In this document: positions 56,501 through 58,807 of the stretch, in pieces
Layout of the letters: the number at the start of each line of letters is the position of its first letter
Position numbering within the stretch: the first letter of the stretch is position 1
Source of the DNA: Paragorgia papillata
Lineage: Eukaryota; Cnidaria; Anthozoa; Scleralcyonacea; Coralliidae
Assembly (NCBI GenBank): GCA_035771165.1
Contig: JAWNZC010000179.1
Span: 2,167,501 to 2,231,500, forward strand
Direction of reading: 5' to 3'
Length of the DNA stretch: 64,000 bases
Translations under genes and position numbers: made by a program
The notes under the pieces: generated by a model
Databases searched by the model: none
Told to the model about the DNA's origin: nothing
What the model saw: only the letters and a program-made list of their open reading frames with translations

Positions 56501-58753
56501 ATAGACTTCATTCCATTTTCAGTTTTCTCCAGAGCGTTTATATCACATTTCGTTTGAAATGTTTCCTCACTTTTAAAGGTCTGCATCGCATCAGAAGAAA
56601 GCAACTCGCCCTCCTCAGTAATAGACTTCATGCCATATTCAGTTTTCTCGTGGCCGTTTATATCACATTTCGTTTCACATGTTTCCTGACTTTTAAAAGT
56701 CTCCATTGCACCAGACGAAAGCAACTCGCAGCCCTCGAAAATAGACTTCGCTCCATTTTCAGTATTCTCGCGGCCATTTAGATAACATTTCGTTTCAAAT
56801 GTTTCTTCACTTTGTAAGGTTTGCATTGCATTAGGAGAAAGCAACTGACGATCCTTGGAAACAGATTTCATTCTATTTTCACATGTTTCCTGACTTTTAA
56901 AGGTCTCCATTGCACCAGACGAAAGCAACTCGCAGCCCTCGAAAATAGACTTCGCTCCATTTTCAGTATTTTCGTGGCTGTTTACATCACATTTCGTTTC
57001 AAATGCTTCCTTACTTTGAAACGTCTGCATTGCATCAGGAGAAAGCAACGCGCGATCCTCAGAAACAGACTTGATTCCATTTTCACTTTTACTGTGGTCG
57101 TTTACAACACATTTCGTTTCAAATGTTTTCTCACTTTGAAAGGTTTGCATTGCACCAGGAGAAAGCAACTCGCGGTCCTCAGAAACAGACTTGATTCCAT
57201 TTTCAGTTTTTTCGTGACTGTTTACATCACACATTGTTTCAAACGTTTCCTCACTTTGAAAGGTTTGCATTGCATCAGGAGAAAGCAACTCGCGATCCTC
57301 AGAAACAGACTTGATTCCATTTTCACTTTCACCGTGGCCGTTTACATCACATTTCGTTTCAAATGTTTCCTTACTTTGAAAGGTTTGCATCGCATCAGGA
57401 GAAAGCAACTCGCGGTCCTCTGAAATAGACTTAATTCCATTTTCAGTTTTCTCGTGGCTGTTTACATCACATTTCGTTTGAAATATTTCCTCACTTGTAA
57501 AGGTTTGCATTGCACTGGGAGAAAGCAAGTCGCGATCCACGGAAATAGACTTGATTCCATTCTCGTGGCCGTTCACATCAATTTCAAATGTTTCCTCACT
57601 TTGAAAGGTTTGCATTGCACCGGGAGAAAGCAATTCGCGATCCTCGGAAATAGACTTGATTCCATTCTCGTGGCCGTTTACATCAATTTCAAATGTTTCC
57701 TCACTTTGAAAGGTTTGCATTGCACCAGGACAAAGCAATTCGCGATCCTCAGTAATGGACTTAATTCCATTTTCAGTTTTTTCGTGGCTGTTTACATCAT
57801 CACATTTCGCTTCAAATGTTTTCTCACTTTGAAAGGTTTGCATTGCACCAGGAGAAAGCAATTCGCGGTCCTCTGAAATAGACTTAAATCCATTTTCAGT
57901 TTTTTCGTGACCGTTTACATCACATTTCGGTTCAAATGATTCCTCAGTTTTAATGGTCTGCATTACGCCAGGAGAAAGCAATTCGCGATCCTTGGAAATA
58001 GATCTGATGCCATTTTCAGTTTTCTCGTGGCTGTTTACATCACATTTCGTTTCAAATGGTTCCTCACTTTTGATGGTTTGCTGCTCAACGCAATCTGCAA
58101 TAGGGTAAAAAAGTACAAAAGAATACACAAGGATTGTTAAAGTGCACAAAGGTGTTGTTATAAAATTTTGATGACGATAACGTCAGATGATGAAAGATGA
58201 TGACGATGATGACGACGATGACAACGACGATGATGAGAACACAATACAACACAACACAACACAACACAACACAACACAACACAACACAACACAACACAAC
58301 ACAATACAACACAACACAACACAACACAACACAACACACCTATTTCGGAATCTCCAAGAACCAATTCCAAATTTTCCCTCTCAGTACCTGATGAATCCTG
58401 GACCATTTCAGTGACATCACCTGAATACTCCAACCCTCCAGAAACCCCATCTTTCATCAAAAACGCGGACTCAACCTTTACCCTACCTACGACTGGCAGC
58501 ACTAAAGTGGAACAGTTGGAAAGACAGTTGTCTGAATCTTCGTCTGTATCTTTAGGCTGTTTCACACAACTTTCATCAGACACGCCTCCGTTAGTTAAGG
58601 GCTGCGAGTTGGGCATAGTTTTAGAAGTTGTTAATCTGTCAGACGTTCGCCTCGAGGCGTGAGGAGCCGAGTTGGGAGCAGGATGGCGTCGATGGGGAGA
58701 CGGTAAGCGGGGAATACGTAGTCCAGCTAAAGGGTTGGACATATGGAGTTGGG
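2220..58753 (-). CDS. EHMT: EHMT (G9a/GLP-like) histone H3K9 methyltransferase gene, 17 exons seen, both ends missing
   Basis: The exons encode, in order, a repeat-rich acidic N terminus, ankyrin repeats and the start of a pre-SET zinc cluster, which is the EHMT1/EHMT2 architecture apart from the expanded N terminus. Ankyrin sequences such as DSGGWTALMWTAEGKH, EVNTCLHWAALSGS and LHIAAKK match the EHMT family closely, and DISRGQEFRPIPCVNN matches the family's pre-SET entry. EHMT enzymes are nuclear, put one or two methyl groups on H3 lysine 9, and read the same mark through the ankyrin domain. Exon phases are compatible at all junctions joined here, which supports one continuous transcript of more than 56 kb. 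About 1,900 residues are covered. The SET catalytic domain is outside the window to the left and the first exon is to the right. A half ankyrin repeat between 27.5 and 35.1 kb was not located. The cysteine-rich domain that vertebrate EHMTs carry before the ankyrins is not seen. The family call is firm; whether the host has one or two EHMT genes cannot be told here. Confidence 0.93.
2310..3190. other. Intronic DNA, no gene seen
   Basis: This AT-rich stretch lies just upstream of EHMT exon q on the transcribed strand. Short inverted pieces occur (for example aacgttacaaaatgg near 2535 and ccaacgttcggcg near 2650), which suggests a decayed element. Nothing codes. Confidence 0.5.
3196..11812. mobile_element. 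Foldback element split by a 431-bp tandem array
   Basis: The outer ends are inverted copies: 3198-3376 pairs with 11640-11810, and 10365-10745 pairs with 11277-11640. The un-split right arm (…agaactaggtatc when read on the minus strand) shows exactly where the array entered the left arm. Arms contain a hairpin module with GACCGAG-type repeats and, at both outer ends, the CCAAT/TATA-like module. The spacer 10746-11276 shows no gene. Confidence 0.8.
3378..10364. repeat. 431-bp tandem array, 16.2 copies, bounded by TIR-like ends
   Basis: Unit starts at 3378, 3809, 4240 and so on recur every 431-433 bp up to 10283. Copies are almost identical; differences are single-base indels such as those near 5209, 7213, 7607 and 9450. 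The array begins caatcctggacaaaag and ends with its inverse ttttgtccaggattg. TA stands on both sides while the un-split arm has one TA. Each unit is an 82-bp piece with inverted ends plus a 349-bp piece with inverted ends (tctgaaaatgacga). The repeated 65-89-residue open frames are shadows of the repeat. Confidence 0.95.
11813..12352. mobile_element. gtttacacgatgccgg MITE copy 1, right tip missing
   Basis: From about 11974 the sequence reads cccgtttacacgatgccggt and folds back with 12300-12352. It matches 34347-34753 closely, but lacks the final 20 or so bases that the second copy has. The first 160 bp of this interval are AT-rich and empty. Confidence 0.8.
12440..13307. mobile_element. Repeat flanked by 69-bp direct repeats
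   Basis: The body 12509-13237 (gtgctggaaaatgtc to ctttatctaggactg) recurs at 37131-38512. It lies between two near-identical copies of a 69-bp sequence (12440-12508 and 13238-13307, core catcacatatgttccagttc). No reliable coding potential was seen. Confidence 0.75.
13544..14087. mobile_element. CRE/ATGGCGG MITE, full copy
   Basis: Inverted ends of about 150 bp (aagggtattggcaataaaaa and its inverse) enclose gtgacgtcac at 13897-13906 and aagatggcgg at 13941-13950, plus an inverted ccgccatcttgg near 13677. It lies just downstream of EHMT exon p. Confidence 0.9.
14178..14267 (-). CDS. EHMT: EHMT exon p: pre-SET spacer
   Basis: The exon is 90 bp, phase 0 to 0. It encodes VDQEDLPKNFVYVNRSCEGP and NISFDRISMT, matching the family segment NYKYVSQNC to MNIDRNITHL. 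The acceptor is TTTAATTAAG and the donor GTATGTTG. Confidence 0.94.
14404..14452 (-). CDS. EHMT: EHMT exon o: pre-SET entry (PIPCVN)
   Basis: The exon is 49 bp, from a TTTTGCAG acceptor to a GTAAGAAT donor. It encodes DISRGQEFRPIPCVNN, matching EHMT DIARGYERIPIPCVN. The cysteine is the first zinc ligand of the pre-SET Zn3Cys9 cluster. Confidence 0.95.
14500..14733. repeat. CT-rich tract and (CAAG/CAAA)n tetranucleotide satellite
   Basis: A pyrimidine-rich tract at 14505-14625 is followed by (caag)n then (caaa)n at 14648-14730. The satellite touches the exon n donor at 14735. Confidence 0.9.
14736..14833 (-). CDS. EHMT: EHMT exon n: linker between ankyrins and pre-SET
   Basis: The exon is 98 bp, from a TTTTTTTAG acceptor to a GTAAGTTT donor, phase 0 to 2. 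It reads LAPPSSRCYTQLDRMEKFLT and ends TERLIT plus AA. With the C of exon o this gives N-DISRG, the position of EHMT IVSRDIARG. The donor abuts a CAAA tetranucleotide satellite. Confidence 0.85.
14881..15341. mobile_element. Palindromic MITE (tagagctgctccca ends)
   Basis: The ends tagagctgctccca (14881) and tgggagcagctcta (15328-15341) are perfect inverses. Several atcgattaatcg-type motifs lie within. No gene is seen. Confidence 0.75.
15342..15686. other. Intronic DNA, no gene seen
   Basis: The sequence is AT-rich. Possible splice-like sites near 15395 were examined and do not continue the EHMT frame. Confidence 0.4.
15687..16145. mobile_element. MITE with gggcagtttacatgg ends
   Basis: The left end is aggggcagtttacatgg and the right end is ccccatgtaaacgctcgc. 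Inside are repeated ggtagggt/accctacc-type motifs in both directions. Confidence 0.7.
16200..16395. mobile_element. Short palindromic MITE
   Basis: The arms gtgacggtcactgaaagctg and its inverse (cagctttcactgatcgtcac) at 16373-16392 enclose an interior rich in acacgcgggt-type motifs. Confidence 0.7.
16486..16670 (+). repeat. Element end with CCAAT/TATA-like module, then poly-C
   Basis: CCAAT at 16556 and CCATATAATA at 16603 are 47 bases apart, as in the other copies of this module. A run of about 20 C follows at 16650. Confidence 0.7.
16735..16798 (-). CDS. EHMT: EHMT exon m: end of last ankyrin repeat
   Basis: The exon is 64 bp, from a TTGTACAG acceptor to a GTAAGATT donor. It encodes LLEKYGPNLEIEDSEHRRAI plus Q, matching the family's [21 protein letters not shown]. 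It ends in phase 0. Confidence 0.92.
16960..16998 (-). CDS. EHMT: EHMT exon l: 39-bp micro-exon, ankyrin helix
   Basis: The exon follows a TTTTTCTCCAG acceptor and ends at a GTAAGT donor. With its neighbours it reads ALHISTRERKLNNILLLLEK, matching EHMT [20 protein letters not shown]. Both joins work only in this phase. Confidence 0.9.
17000..17244. other. Intronic DNA between exons k and l, no gene seen
   Basis: The stretch upstream of exon l has no recognisable element except an ATGGCGG-like patch near 17066. Confidence 0.4.
17245..17990. mobile_element. 746-bp near-perfect palindrome
   Basis: The arms of about 355-360 bp (gagtaaacagccgccacttc and its inverse at the right end) meet around a spacer of about 30 bp near 17620. 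Mismatches are few. The arms include a CCAAT-like gattggttac. The frames inside are mirror images of each other and not genes. Confidence 0.92.
18118..18682. mobile_element. Hairpin MITE, P1 type, with CCAAT/TATA-like end
   Basis: A hairpin at 18118-18268 (ggtctgtacgggaaagtatt and its inverse) is followed by tttattatatggct. The element ends with CCAAT at 18626 and CCATATAATA at 18673. It belongs to the same family as the 3.2-11.8 kb foldback, 23405-23850 and 59098-59638. Confidence 0.85.
18683..19168. mobile_element. Hairpin MITE, P2 type, copy 1
   Basis: A hairpin (acttaataaccgagagtgag and inverse, 18686-18832) is followed by a unique part ending with CCAAT at 19121 and CCATATAATA at 19159. 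The copy at 41902-42364 is very similar. Confidence 0.85.
19232..19450 (-). repeat. Dispersed repeat (cgtcaaaaagccgc family)
   Basis: The minus strand matches the tandem units at 51790-52400, sharing gcggaatgctcaatgctttt and the aaagctacctaacgagctag part. A short further piece is at 19860-19915. No function is evident. Confidence 0.7.
19456..19858. mobile_element. Nested palindromic MITE
   Basis: The outer arms (gttgggtgactacaactacc and inverse) enclose an inner palindrome at 19540-19795 with tccagtcctttcgc ends. The inner part recurs at 58808-59063. Confidence 0.85.
20011..20126 (-). CDS. EHMT: EHMT exon k: ankyrin repeat with third cage tryptophan
   Basis: The exon is 116 bp, from a TTCTTAG acceptor to a GTAAGTAC donor. 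It encodes EVNTCLHWAALSGSTDIMEL and continues FLDAKLDIDSRNKFGATA. The CLHWAA motif carries the third cage tryptophan of the family. It ends with TT, completed to Leu by the G of exon l. Confidence 0.96.
20281..20500 (-). mobile_element. 5S rRNA-derived SINE, 5'-truncated
   Basis: On the minus strand, 20452-20495 reads GTTAGTACTAGGATGGGGGA then CCGTTTGGGAATGACCCC, which is the 3' third of 5S rRNA including box C. A body follows that is shared with 24058-24290 and 41604-41745 (ctctcctgtgcttcgagggt; gtaaaatcaacaccta). Confidence 0.88.
20530..20712. repeat. Degenerate Penelope-type end and (TAGAG)n satellite
   Basis: Positions 20548-20605 resemble 38748-38825 but have lost the GAAA of the hammerhead core. 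A (tagag/tggag)n satellite follows at 20637-20712. Confidence 0.65.
20713..20960 (-). mobile_element. tRNA-derived SINE
   Basis: The minus strand has an A box (TGGCACAGTGGTTAGCGCAC) and a B box (GGGTTCGATTCC at 20899-20910) at tRNA-like spacing, followed by a non-tRNA body. Its tail meets the TAGAG satellite. It has no intact tRNA acceptor stem, so it is not a tRNA gene. Confidence 0.8.
20961..21310. other. Intronic DNA, no gene seen
   Basis: AT-rich sequence with no recognisable feature. It includes two copies of a gactcgatccagtctttt-like phrase in opposite directions near 20982 and 21190. Confidence 0.4.
21311..21770 (+). repeat. 19-bp minisatellite, about 24 copies
   Basis: The unit is gggcaaactcgggtggagt with c/g and t/c variants. 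Because 19 is not a multiple of 3, all frames cycle and stay open on both strands, giving several overlapping false proteins. Confidence 0.95.
21780..22200. other. Intronic DNA downstream of exon j, no gene seen
   Basis: Nothing beyond short AT-rich runs is recognisable. Confidence 0.4.
22217..22321 (-). CDS. EHMT: EHMT exon j: ankyrin repeat with aromatic-cage residues
   Basis: The exon is 105 bp, phase 0 to 0. It encodes DSGGWTALMWTAEGKHFDAA and ends WGASVHILDN. The WxxxxWxxE spacing matches the two tryptophans and the glutamate that form most of the methyl-lysine cage in GLP ankyrins, so H3K9me1/2 reading is probably kept. Confidence 0.96.
22330..23010. mobile_element. Possible degenerate inverted-repeat element
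   Basis: ttaaggttacgtaac (22431) and gtaacgtaaccttaaa (23001) are inverted and may be the tips of an old element of about 580 bp. There is no coding. Confidence 0.5.
23016..23397. mobile_element. Two tRNA-derived SINEs in inverted orientation
   Basis: The right copy (plus) has an A box at 23239 (TAGCTCAGTGGTCAGAGC) and a B box at 23272 (GGTTCAATTCG). The left copy (minus) has a B box at 23129-23139. Their bodies (23016-23128 and 23285-23397) are inverted copies ending aaaattacctagaacatc. Confidence 0.85.
23405..23850. mobile_element. P1-type hairpin MITE, degenerate
   Basis: The sequence starts gcgaggtctgtacgggaaag and follows the 18118-18682 layout with deletions. It ends cttagtcatataataaatg, about 20 bp from the exon i donor. 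Confidence 0.75.
23872..23973 (-). CDS. EHMT: EHMT exon i: ankyrin repeat
   Basis: The exon is 102 bp, phase 0 to 0. It encodes DSNGLTTLHIAAKKCYVEII and continues NLLMATRKINIDEQ. It aligns residue by residue with EHMT [20 protein letters not shown]. The acceptor is TTTTTCAG and the donor GTTTGTGA. Confidence 0.95.
24058..24295 (+). mobile_element. 5S rRNA-derived SINE, 5'-truncated
   Basis: Positions 24061-24103 read ggtttagtacttggatgggt then gaccgtctgggaataacccc, a strong match to the 3' third of eukaryotic 5S rRNA. The shared body and an aaataaatcattactcatta tail follow. Confidence 0.9.
24424..24467 (-). ncRNA. Hammerhead-ribozyme-like core, Penelope type
   Basis: The minus strand reads CUGAUGA, a 6-bp stem II (GGCACU with AGUGUC, loop AGAUCGG), then GAAAC-GUUGGG. 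CUGANGA plus GAAA flanking stem II is the invariant hammerhead core. Stem III is minimal (AACGUU), as in the ribozymes described from Penelope-like elements. Confidence 0.75.
24700..25194. mobile_element. TGACCGGTCA element, copy 1
   Basis: The ends are gggctcaaaataacg and cgttattttgagccc. Several palindromic tgaccggtca motifs line both arms. The centre has an AT satellite (24953-24968) and a G/T-rich run (25005-25093). The inverted copy is at 43284-43828. Confidence 0.88.
25386..25430 (+). ncRNA. Hammerhead-ribozyme-like core, Penelope type
   Basis: CUGAUGA at 25390-25396, stem II GACAC with GUGUC, and GAAA at 25418-25421, followed by CGUUGGGUC. It is the inverse partner of the 24424 copy. 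Confidence 0.75.
25614..26131. mobile_element. CRE/ATGGCGG MITE, full copy
   Basis: The inverted ends match 13544-14087. gtgacgtcac is at 25790-25799 and ccaagatggcgg at 25994-26005. Confidence 0.9.
26134..26719. mobile_element. Palindromic MITE (ttcatgagca ends)
   Basis: The arms of about 250 bp are inverted (gccgtaaatttacatttaa; gctgttaacagataaagt and inverses). The centre is AT-rich. Confidence 0.8.
26720..27080. other. Intronic DNA, no gene seen
   Basis: A 117-residue open frame on the minus strand has no family features and no splice logic. Confidence 0.4.
27081..27338. mobile_element. Tc1/mariner-type MITE related to the 431-bp array ends
   Basis: The left end is TA-caatcagttacaaaatacc followed by ttgggacac. 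The right end, inverted, is TA-caatcgtgacaaaagtgt followed by tgggacac. Both resemble the array end caatcctggacaaaagtgct tgggacac, and TA flanks both sides. Confidence 0.75.
27385..27459 (-). CDS. EHMT: EHMT exon h: second half of an ankyrin repeat
   Basis: The exon is 75 bp, from a CGTTACAG acceptor to a GTAAGACA donor. It encodes FDAVENNQIEVVKFLISYKV and NLTLR, matching the family's EAAENNHLDAVKYLIKAG. It is phase 0 on both sides. Compared with EHMT, about 16 residues (the GANxD to RTPL segment) that should sit between exons g and h are missing. A 48-bp exon in this 7.6 kb intron would restore them. Confidence 0.88.
27595..27785. mobile_element. Hairpin MITE with kccgtatagaaaaatattt arms
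   Basis: The arms ggtccgtatagaaaaatatt and inverse lie at 27631-27650 and 27729-27750. Two tandem copies of aaggtcttaaaaaaggccc are in the loop. Confidence 0.8.
27790..28766. other. Intronic DNA, no gene seen
   Basis: Contains a (TA)n run at 28346-28364 and, near 28685-28745, a CCAAT-bearing element end related to the modules elsewhere. Confidence 0.4.
28767..29263. mobile_element. 497-bp palindrome
   Basis: The arms of about 225 bp (ttttcccgccagattgacca and inverse) flank a loop near 29010-29045 that itself carries accaacccgt/acgggttgt. Mismatches are few. Confidence 0.9.
29264..29654. repeat. P3-type element piece
   Basis: The sequence cgatgagcaatctggaagtg to aagccatataataaacttct is repeated at 35885-36200. 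Confidence 0.7.
29655..31000. mobile_element. Three-deep nested foldback
   Basis: The outer arms 29655-29800 and 30853-31000 are inverted. Within lie the palindromic element 29796-30303 and a gggactttaag-ended element at about 30329-30723, followed by a P3 hairpin to 30845. Confidence 0.8.
31254..31688. mobile_element. CRE/ATGGCGG MITE, internally deleted copy
   Basis: The ends match the other copies. gtgacgtcac is at 31430-31439. About 90 bp of the interior is missing relative to 25614-26131. Confidence 0.88.
31700..34345. other. Intronic DNA with an old MITE, no gene seen
   Basis: A diverged relative of the CRE/ATGGCGG MITE lies at about 32797-33260 (gtgacatcac; ccaagatggcgg). A gcccgggcgtagggccgaag hairpin is at 33301-33332. 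The missing EHMT half ankyrin exon should be in this intron but was not recognised. Confidence 0.45.
34347..34753. mobile_element. gtttacacgatgccgg MITE copy 2, complete
   Basis: The ends agaccccgtttacacgatgc and gcatcgtgtaaacgaggtct are inverted. The interior repeats cgtttacacgat and aaaacggcac motifs. It matches 11974-12352. Confidence 0.88.
35066..35267 (-). CDS. EHMT: EHMT exon g: first ankyrin repeat
   Basis: The exon is 202 bp and ends at AAG followed by GTGAGC. After a basic stretch (GKRSRSSPRK) comes LFFAAKHGDVPQILALAASC and then TAVHTAAAHGHVQALYVLYK. These line up with the EHMT start of the ankyrin domain (pattern LYLAAKEGDL, then TPLHAAAEAGHVDI). The acceptor region contains the 6-base repeat CCATAG, so two other in-frame acceptors lie 6 and 12 bases further in. 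They would drop only one or two His-Ser pairs. Confidence 0.92.
35280..36975. other. Intronic DNA with P3/P4 element pieces, no gene seen
   Basis: Includes a (CATCAC)/(ATT)n run at 35416-35455, a P3-type piece at 35885-36300, a CCAAT-TATA-like region near 36465-36530, a P4 hairpin part at 36765-36900 and a C18 run at about 36823. Confidence 0.5.
36976..38700. repeat. (GAATA)n satellite split by a repeat that is itself split by a LINE fragment
   Basis: Satellite runs at 36976-37130 and 38513-38690 flank the 37131-38512 copy of the gtgctggaaaatgtc repeat. That repeat is broken at 37688-38352 by a LINE end. The intact copy at 12509-13237 shows both junctions. Confidence 0.88.
37684..38352 (+). 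pseudogene. Non-LTR retrotransposon reverse transcriptase, C-terminal part and 3' end
   Basis: The frame to 38169 reads LDNCKSLLCGITEFLLDRLQ, then LINLHWLPVRQRIIFKLLLL and LWNSLPEDIRRCESITSFKT, the conserved end of CR1/L2-like reverse transcriptases. A 3' UTR follows with ggcgctatagaaatttttgt and an (ATT)n tail, typical of this clade. It is truncated at the 5' side, so it is a dead insertion; the remaining 160 codons are open. Confidence 0.9.
38748..38880 (-). ncRNA. Hammerhead-like core in a Penelope-type end
   Basis: On the minus strand CUGAUGA (38810-38816), a GGCU/GGCC stem II and GAAA (38787-38790) occur in order. Stem II is shorter than in the 24-25 kb copies, so activity is less likely. 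The sequence ttttgtggaaacaccacgtt is shared with 20548. Confidence 0.55.
38983..39205. mobile_element. Palindromic MITE (gggcctgttcacatgag ends)
   Basis: Four copies of ccccgagataactcgg-type motif in alternating direction lie between ends gttcacatgag and ctcatgtgaac. Confidence 0.88.
39206..40018. mobile_element. TIR element (ggggctgtttacatggg ends)
   Basis: The ends ggggctgtttacatgggagg and inverse flank arms filled with gggacgggacgttt motifs. It abuts the previous element directly. A tandem duplication lies inside (39345-39480 and 39565-39690). Confidence 0.88.
40020..40335. other. Intronic DNA downstream of exon f, no gene seen
   Basis: No recognised element. Confidence 0.35.
40339..40405 (-). 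CDS. EHMT: EHMT exon f: short acidic helix before the ankyrins
   Basis: The exon is 67 bp, from a CTTTAATAG acceptor to a GTTAGTCG donor. It encodes DDLHFGNIKELAELLKNVEE plus E, with a likely amphipathic helix (IKELAELLKNVEE). It leaves AG, which the first C of the ankyrin exon turns into Ser, so the phase fits on both sides. Confidence 0.76.
40555..41120 (+). repeat. Polypyrimidine (TTCC)n tract with TTGATG interruptions
   Basis: About 565 bp of ttccttcc with regular ttgatg breaks. It is purine-only on the transcribed strand apart from these breaks. The long frames here are artefacts. Confidence 0.95.
41168..41289 (-). CDS. EHMT: EHMT exon e: charged linker, 40 codons
   Basis: The exon is 122 bp, from a TTATTGAAG acceptor to a GTTTGTGA donor. 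It encodes PDEDNSKIEYHRLAENNSTK and continues to VTSTDHE. It contains no cysteine. The leading G completes Lys with exon d (AA|G) and the trailing G completes Asp with exon f (G|AT). A 550-bp polypyrimidine tract begins about 50 bp downstream of its donor. Confidence 0.78.
41604..41745 (-). mobile_element. 5S rRNA-derived SINE, more truncated copy
   Basis: It shares gcagccgccatacg and gtaggtgttggttttac-type body sequence with the other two copies. Only the last part of the 5S segment (gggaataacc on the minus strand) remains. Confidence 0.75.
41812..42641. mobile_element. gggactttaagat TIR element with nested P2 MITE
   Basis: The ends tagggactttaagatgctag and inverse sit next to TA. The interior is broken at 41902-42364 by a P2 hairpin MITE that ends with the CCAAT/TATA-like module (42314 and 42352). 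Confidence 0.85.
42650..42915. other. Intronic DNA, no gene seen
   Basis: A 70-residue minus frame lacks splice sites that fit the EHMT phase. Confidence 0.35.
42917..44014. mobile_element. TIR element containing the TGACCGGTCA element copy 2
   Basis: The arms 42917-43035 and 43889-44014 are inverted (ccattaacagcgctccaaag and inverse). Inside, 43284-43828 is the inverted counterpart of 24700-25194, including the C-rich core at 43383-43530 and an AT satellite. Confidence 0.88.
44016..44165. mobile_element. Short palindromic repeat
   Basis: cagtgttcttcctccaattt and gtatttagacatcggaggac are roughly inverted around 44090. Confidence 0.55.
44224..44555. mobile_element. Palindromic MITE
   Basis: The arms (gcaacttgctatgg to acacttataa and inverse) fold around 44395; ggtcccacatggcc and gccatgtgggccc pair near the loop. 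Confidence 0.8.
44560..45880. other. Intronic DNA, no gene seen
   Basis: The least repetitive stretch of the window. Small frames on both strands show no family signature. Confidence 0.4.
45885..46045 (+). repeat. Short minisatellite (gaatttcctggg, 17-20 bp)
   Basis: About eight degenerate units of gaatttcctaggagg-type sequence. Confidence 0.8.
46382..46457 (-). CDS. EHMT: EHMT exon d: KRRRM basic cluster, likely nuclear signal
   Basis: The exon is 76 bp, from a TTTTTAAG acceptor to a GTAAGAAA donor. Joined to exon c it gives SRKRRRMVPSNPKVLRNSG. The run of five basic residues looks like a monopartite nuclear localisation signal, as expected for a chromatin enzyme. The phase goes from 1 to 2, matching both neighbours. 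There is no family homology to check against. Confidence 0.72.
46675..48062 (+). repeat. Minisatellite of taccatcaccttcattacca type
   Basis: About 1.39 kb of 21-bp units (taccatcaccttcactacca) changes after 47200 to longer units of about 36 bp with ttcattactataccatcaca. Open frames up to 260 residues are artefacts of a repeat whose period is a multiple of three. Confidence 0.95.
48395..49805 (+). repeat. 29-bp minisatellite (accatcacaatcaaacacta)
   Basis: About 45 to 50 units of accatcacaatcaaacacta plus atctttaga, with local deletions and higher-order duplications. It resumes at 50552-50640 after an insertion. Confidence 0.95.
49806..50551. mobile_element. Insertion in the 29-bp minisatellite with (CAGA/CAAA)n tail
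   Basis: The insert starts near gagggcagtcagggaatgca and ends ctccgcgcggaggtaa. It contains ttcatgaaaatcggtgcaat, a phrase common in 3' tails of short retroelements, then about 370 bp of (acag/acaa/acca)n. The minisatellite continues on both sides. Long frames of Cys/Leu/Val or Thr/Gln/Asn are satellite artefacts. Confidence 0.8.
50709..50775 (-). CDS. EHMT: EHMT exon c: basic linker, 22 codons
   Basis: The exon is 67 bp, from a TTAATTAG acceptor to a GTAAGATA donor. It reads DKPTEGHVLRKSKATESSVT and ends RS plus one base. It enters in phase 0, matching exon b, and leaves in phase 1, matching exon d. It is short and poorly conserved, so the support is splice sites, frame and phase rather than homology. 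Confidence 0.72.
51250..51791 (+). pseudogene. Non-LTR reverse transcriptase C-terminal fragment
   Basis: Across frame breaks one reads WAATYPSNLSRLKLLQKRVV, then RIMNNSKFDSHANS and MYSYKNNLLPNNFRSMF and VHNYNTRK, the usual end region of CR1-like reverse transcriptases. It is frameshifted and has stops. Confidence 0.8.
51792..52400 (+). repeat. Three diverged units of about 220 bp (gtcaaaaatatcgc family)
   Basis: The phrases gccgccaaaattcctcgcgt and caaaaacatcgct recur near 51810, 52040 and 52255. The family is also present at 19232-19450. Stops interrupt all frames, although a 127-residue frame survives. Confidence 0.65.
52400..53590. other. Intronic DNA, no secure gene
   Basis: A splice-like minus frame near 53295-53395 (MRAIWIEMLIRLFATF) does not fit the EHMT phase between exons b and c. 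Nothing else is recognised. Confidence 0.35.
53591..54060. mobile_element. MITE with cagggttcaaaata ends
   Basis: The ends cagggttcaaaata and tattttgaaccctg are perfect inverses and resemble the ends of the TGACCGGTCA elements. The interior has tandem acgttacgct/ataagacgtta phrases and gccggctatagccggc palindromes near the right tip. It ends 97 bp from the exon b donor. Confidence 0.85.
54157..58094 (-). CDS. EHMT: EHMT exon b: 1,312-codon exon with 15 tandem repeats and an acidic, Ser-rich tail
   Basis: This 3,938-bp exon starts after a TTGCAG acceptor and ends at GAG followed by GTAAGG. Its first half (about 56390-58090) holds 15 degenerate repeats of about 26 to 45 residues. Each has the pattern (M)QTFxSEExFExKC, DVNxHEKTENG, then IKSxSEDRELLSPxA. 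Some units contain hydrophobic-Lys-x-Glu (IKSE, IKTE, FKSE), which fits the SUMO acceptor consensus. The second half is very acidic and serine-rich, with many Glu/Asp runs, and turns basic at the end (WVASKPPRKQR). EHMT proteins have an acidic N-terminal half, but this repeat expansion is not part of the vertebrate family as I know it. The open frame without stops over 1,312 codons, with both splice sites in place, makes the exon secure. Confidence 0.92.
58244..58338 (+). repeat. (ACAAC)n microsatellite in the 245-bp EHMT intron
   Basis: The satellite fills most of the intron between exons a and b and runs right up to the exon a donor, so the donor GTGTGTTGTG is itself part of the repeat. Confidence 0.93.
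58340..58753 (-). CDS. EHMT: EHMT exon a: N-terminal basic, proline-rich leader
   Basis: The exon begins after a TTTTAG acceptor and ends at a GTGTGT donor. Two bases complete a codon, then 137 codons follow, and one base is left over. The protein starts near MSNPLAGLRIPRLPSPHRR and is rich in Pro, Arg and Ser, then acidic (DTDEDSDN). The methionine at 58742 could be the true start, but there is no in-frame stop between it and the acceptor, so an upstream coding exon is possible. The leftover G joins AT of the next exon to give Asp. The next intron is only about 245 bp long. Confidence 0.8.
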
Positions 58754-58807
58754 CTAAAATAAATAAAAAGCAGATTTTCAGTTAGCAAACCGTAAAATGT
58801 TTCGGCT

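Noticed and set aside
56372..57876. Plus-strand frames opposite EHMT exon b (up to 200 residues)
   Set aside because: They mirror the repeats of the real minus-strand exon, which has matching splice sites and phase.
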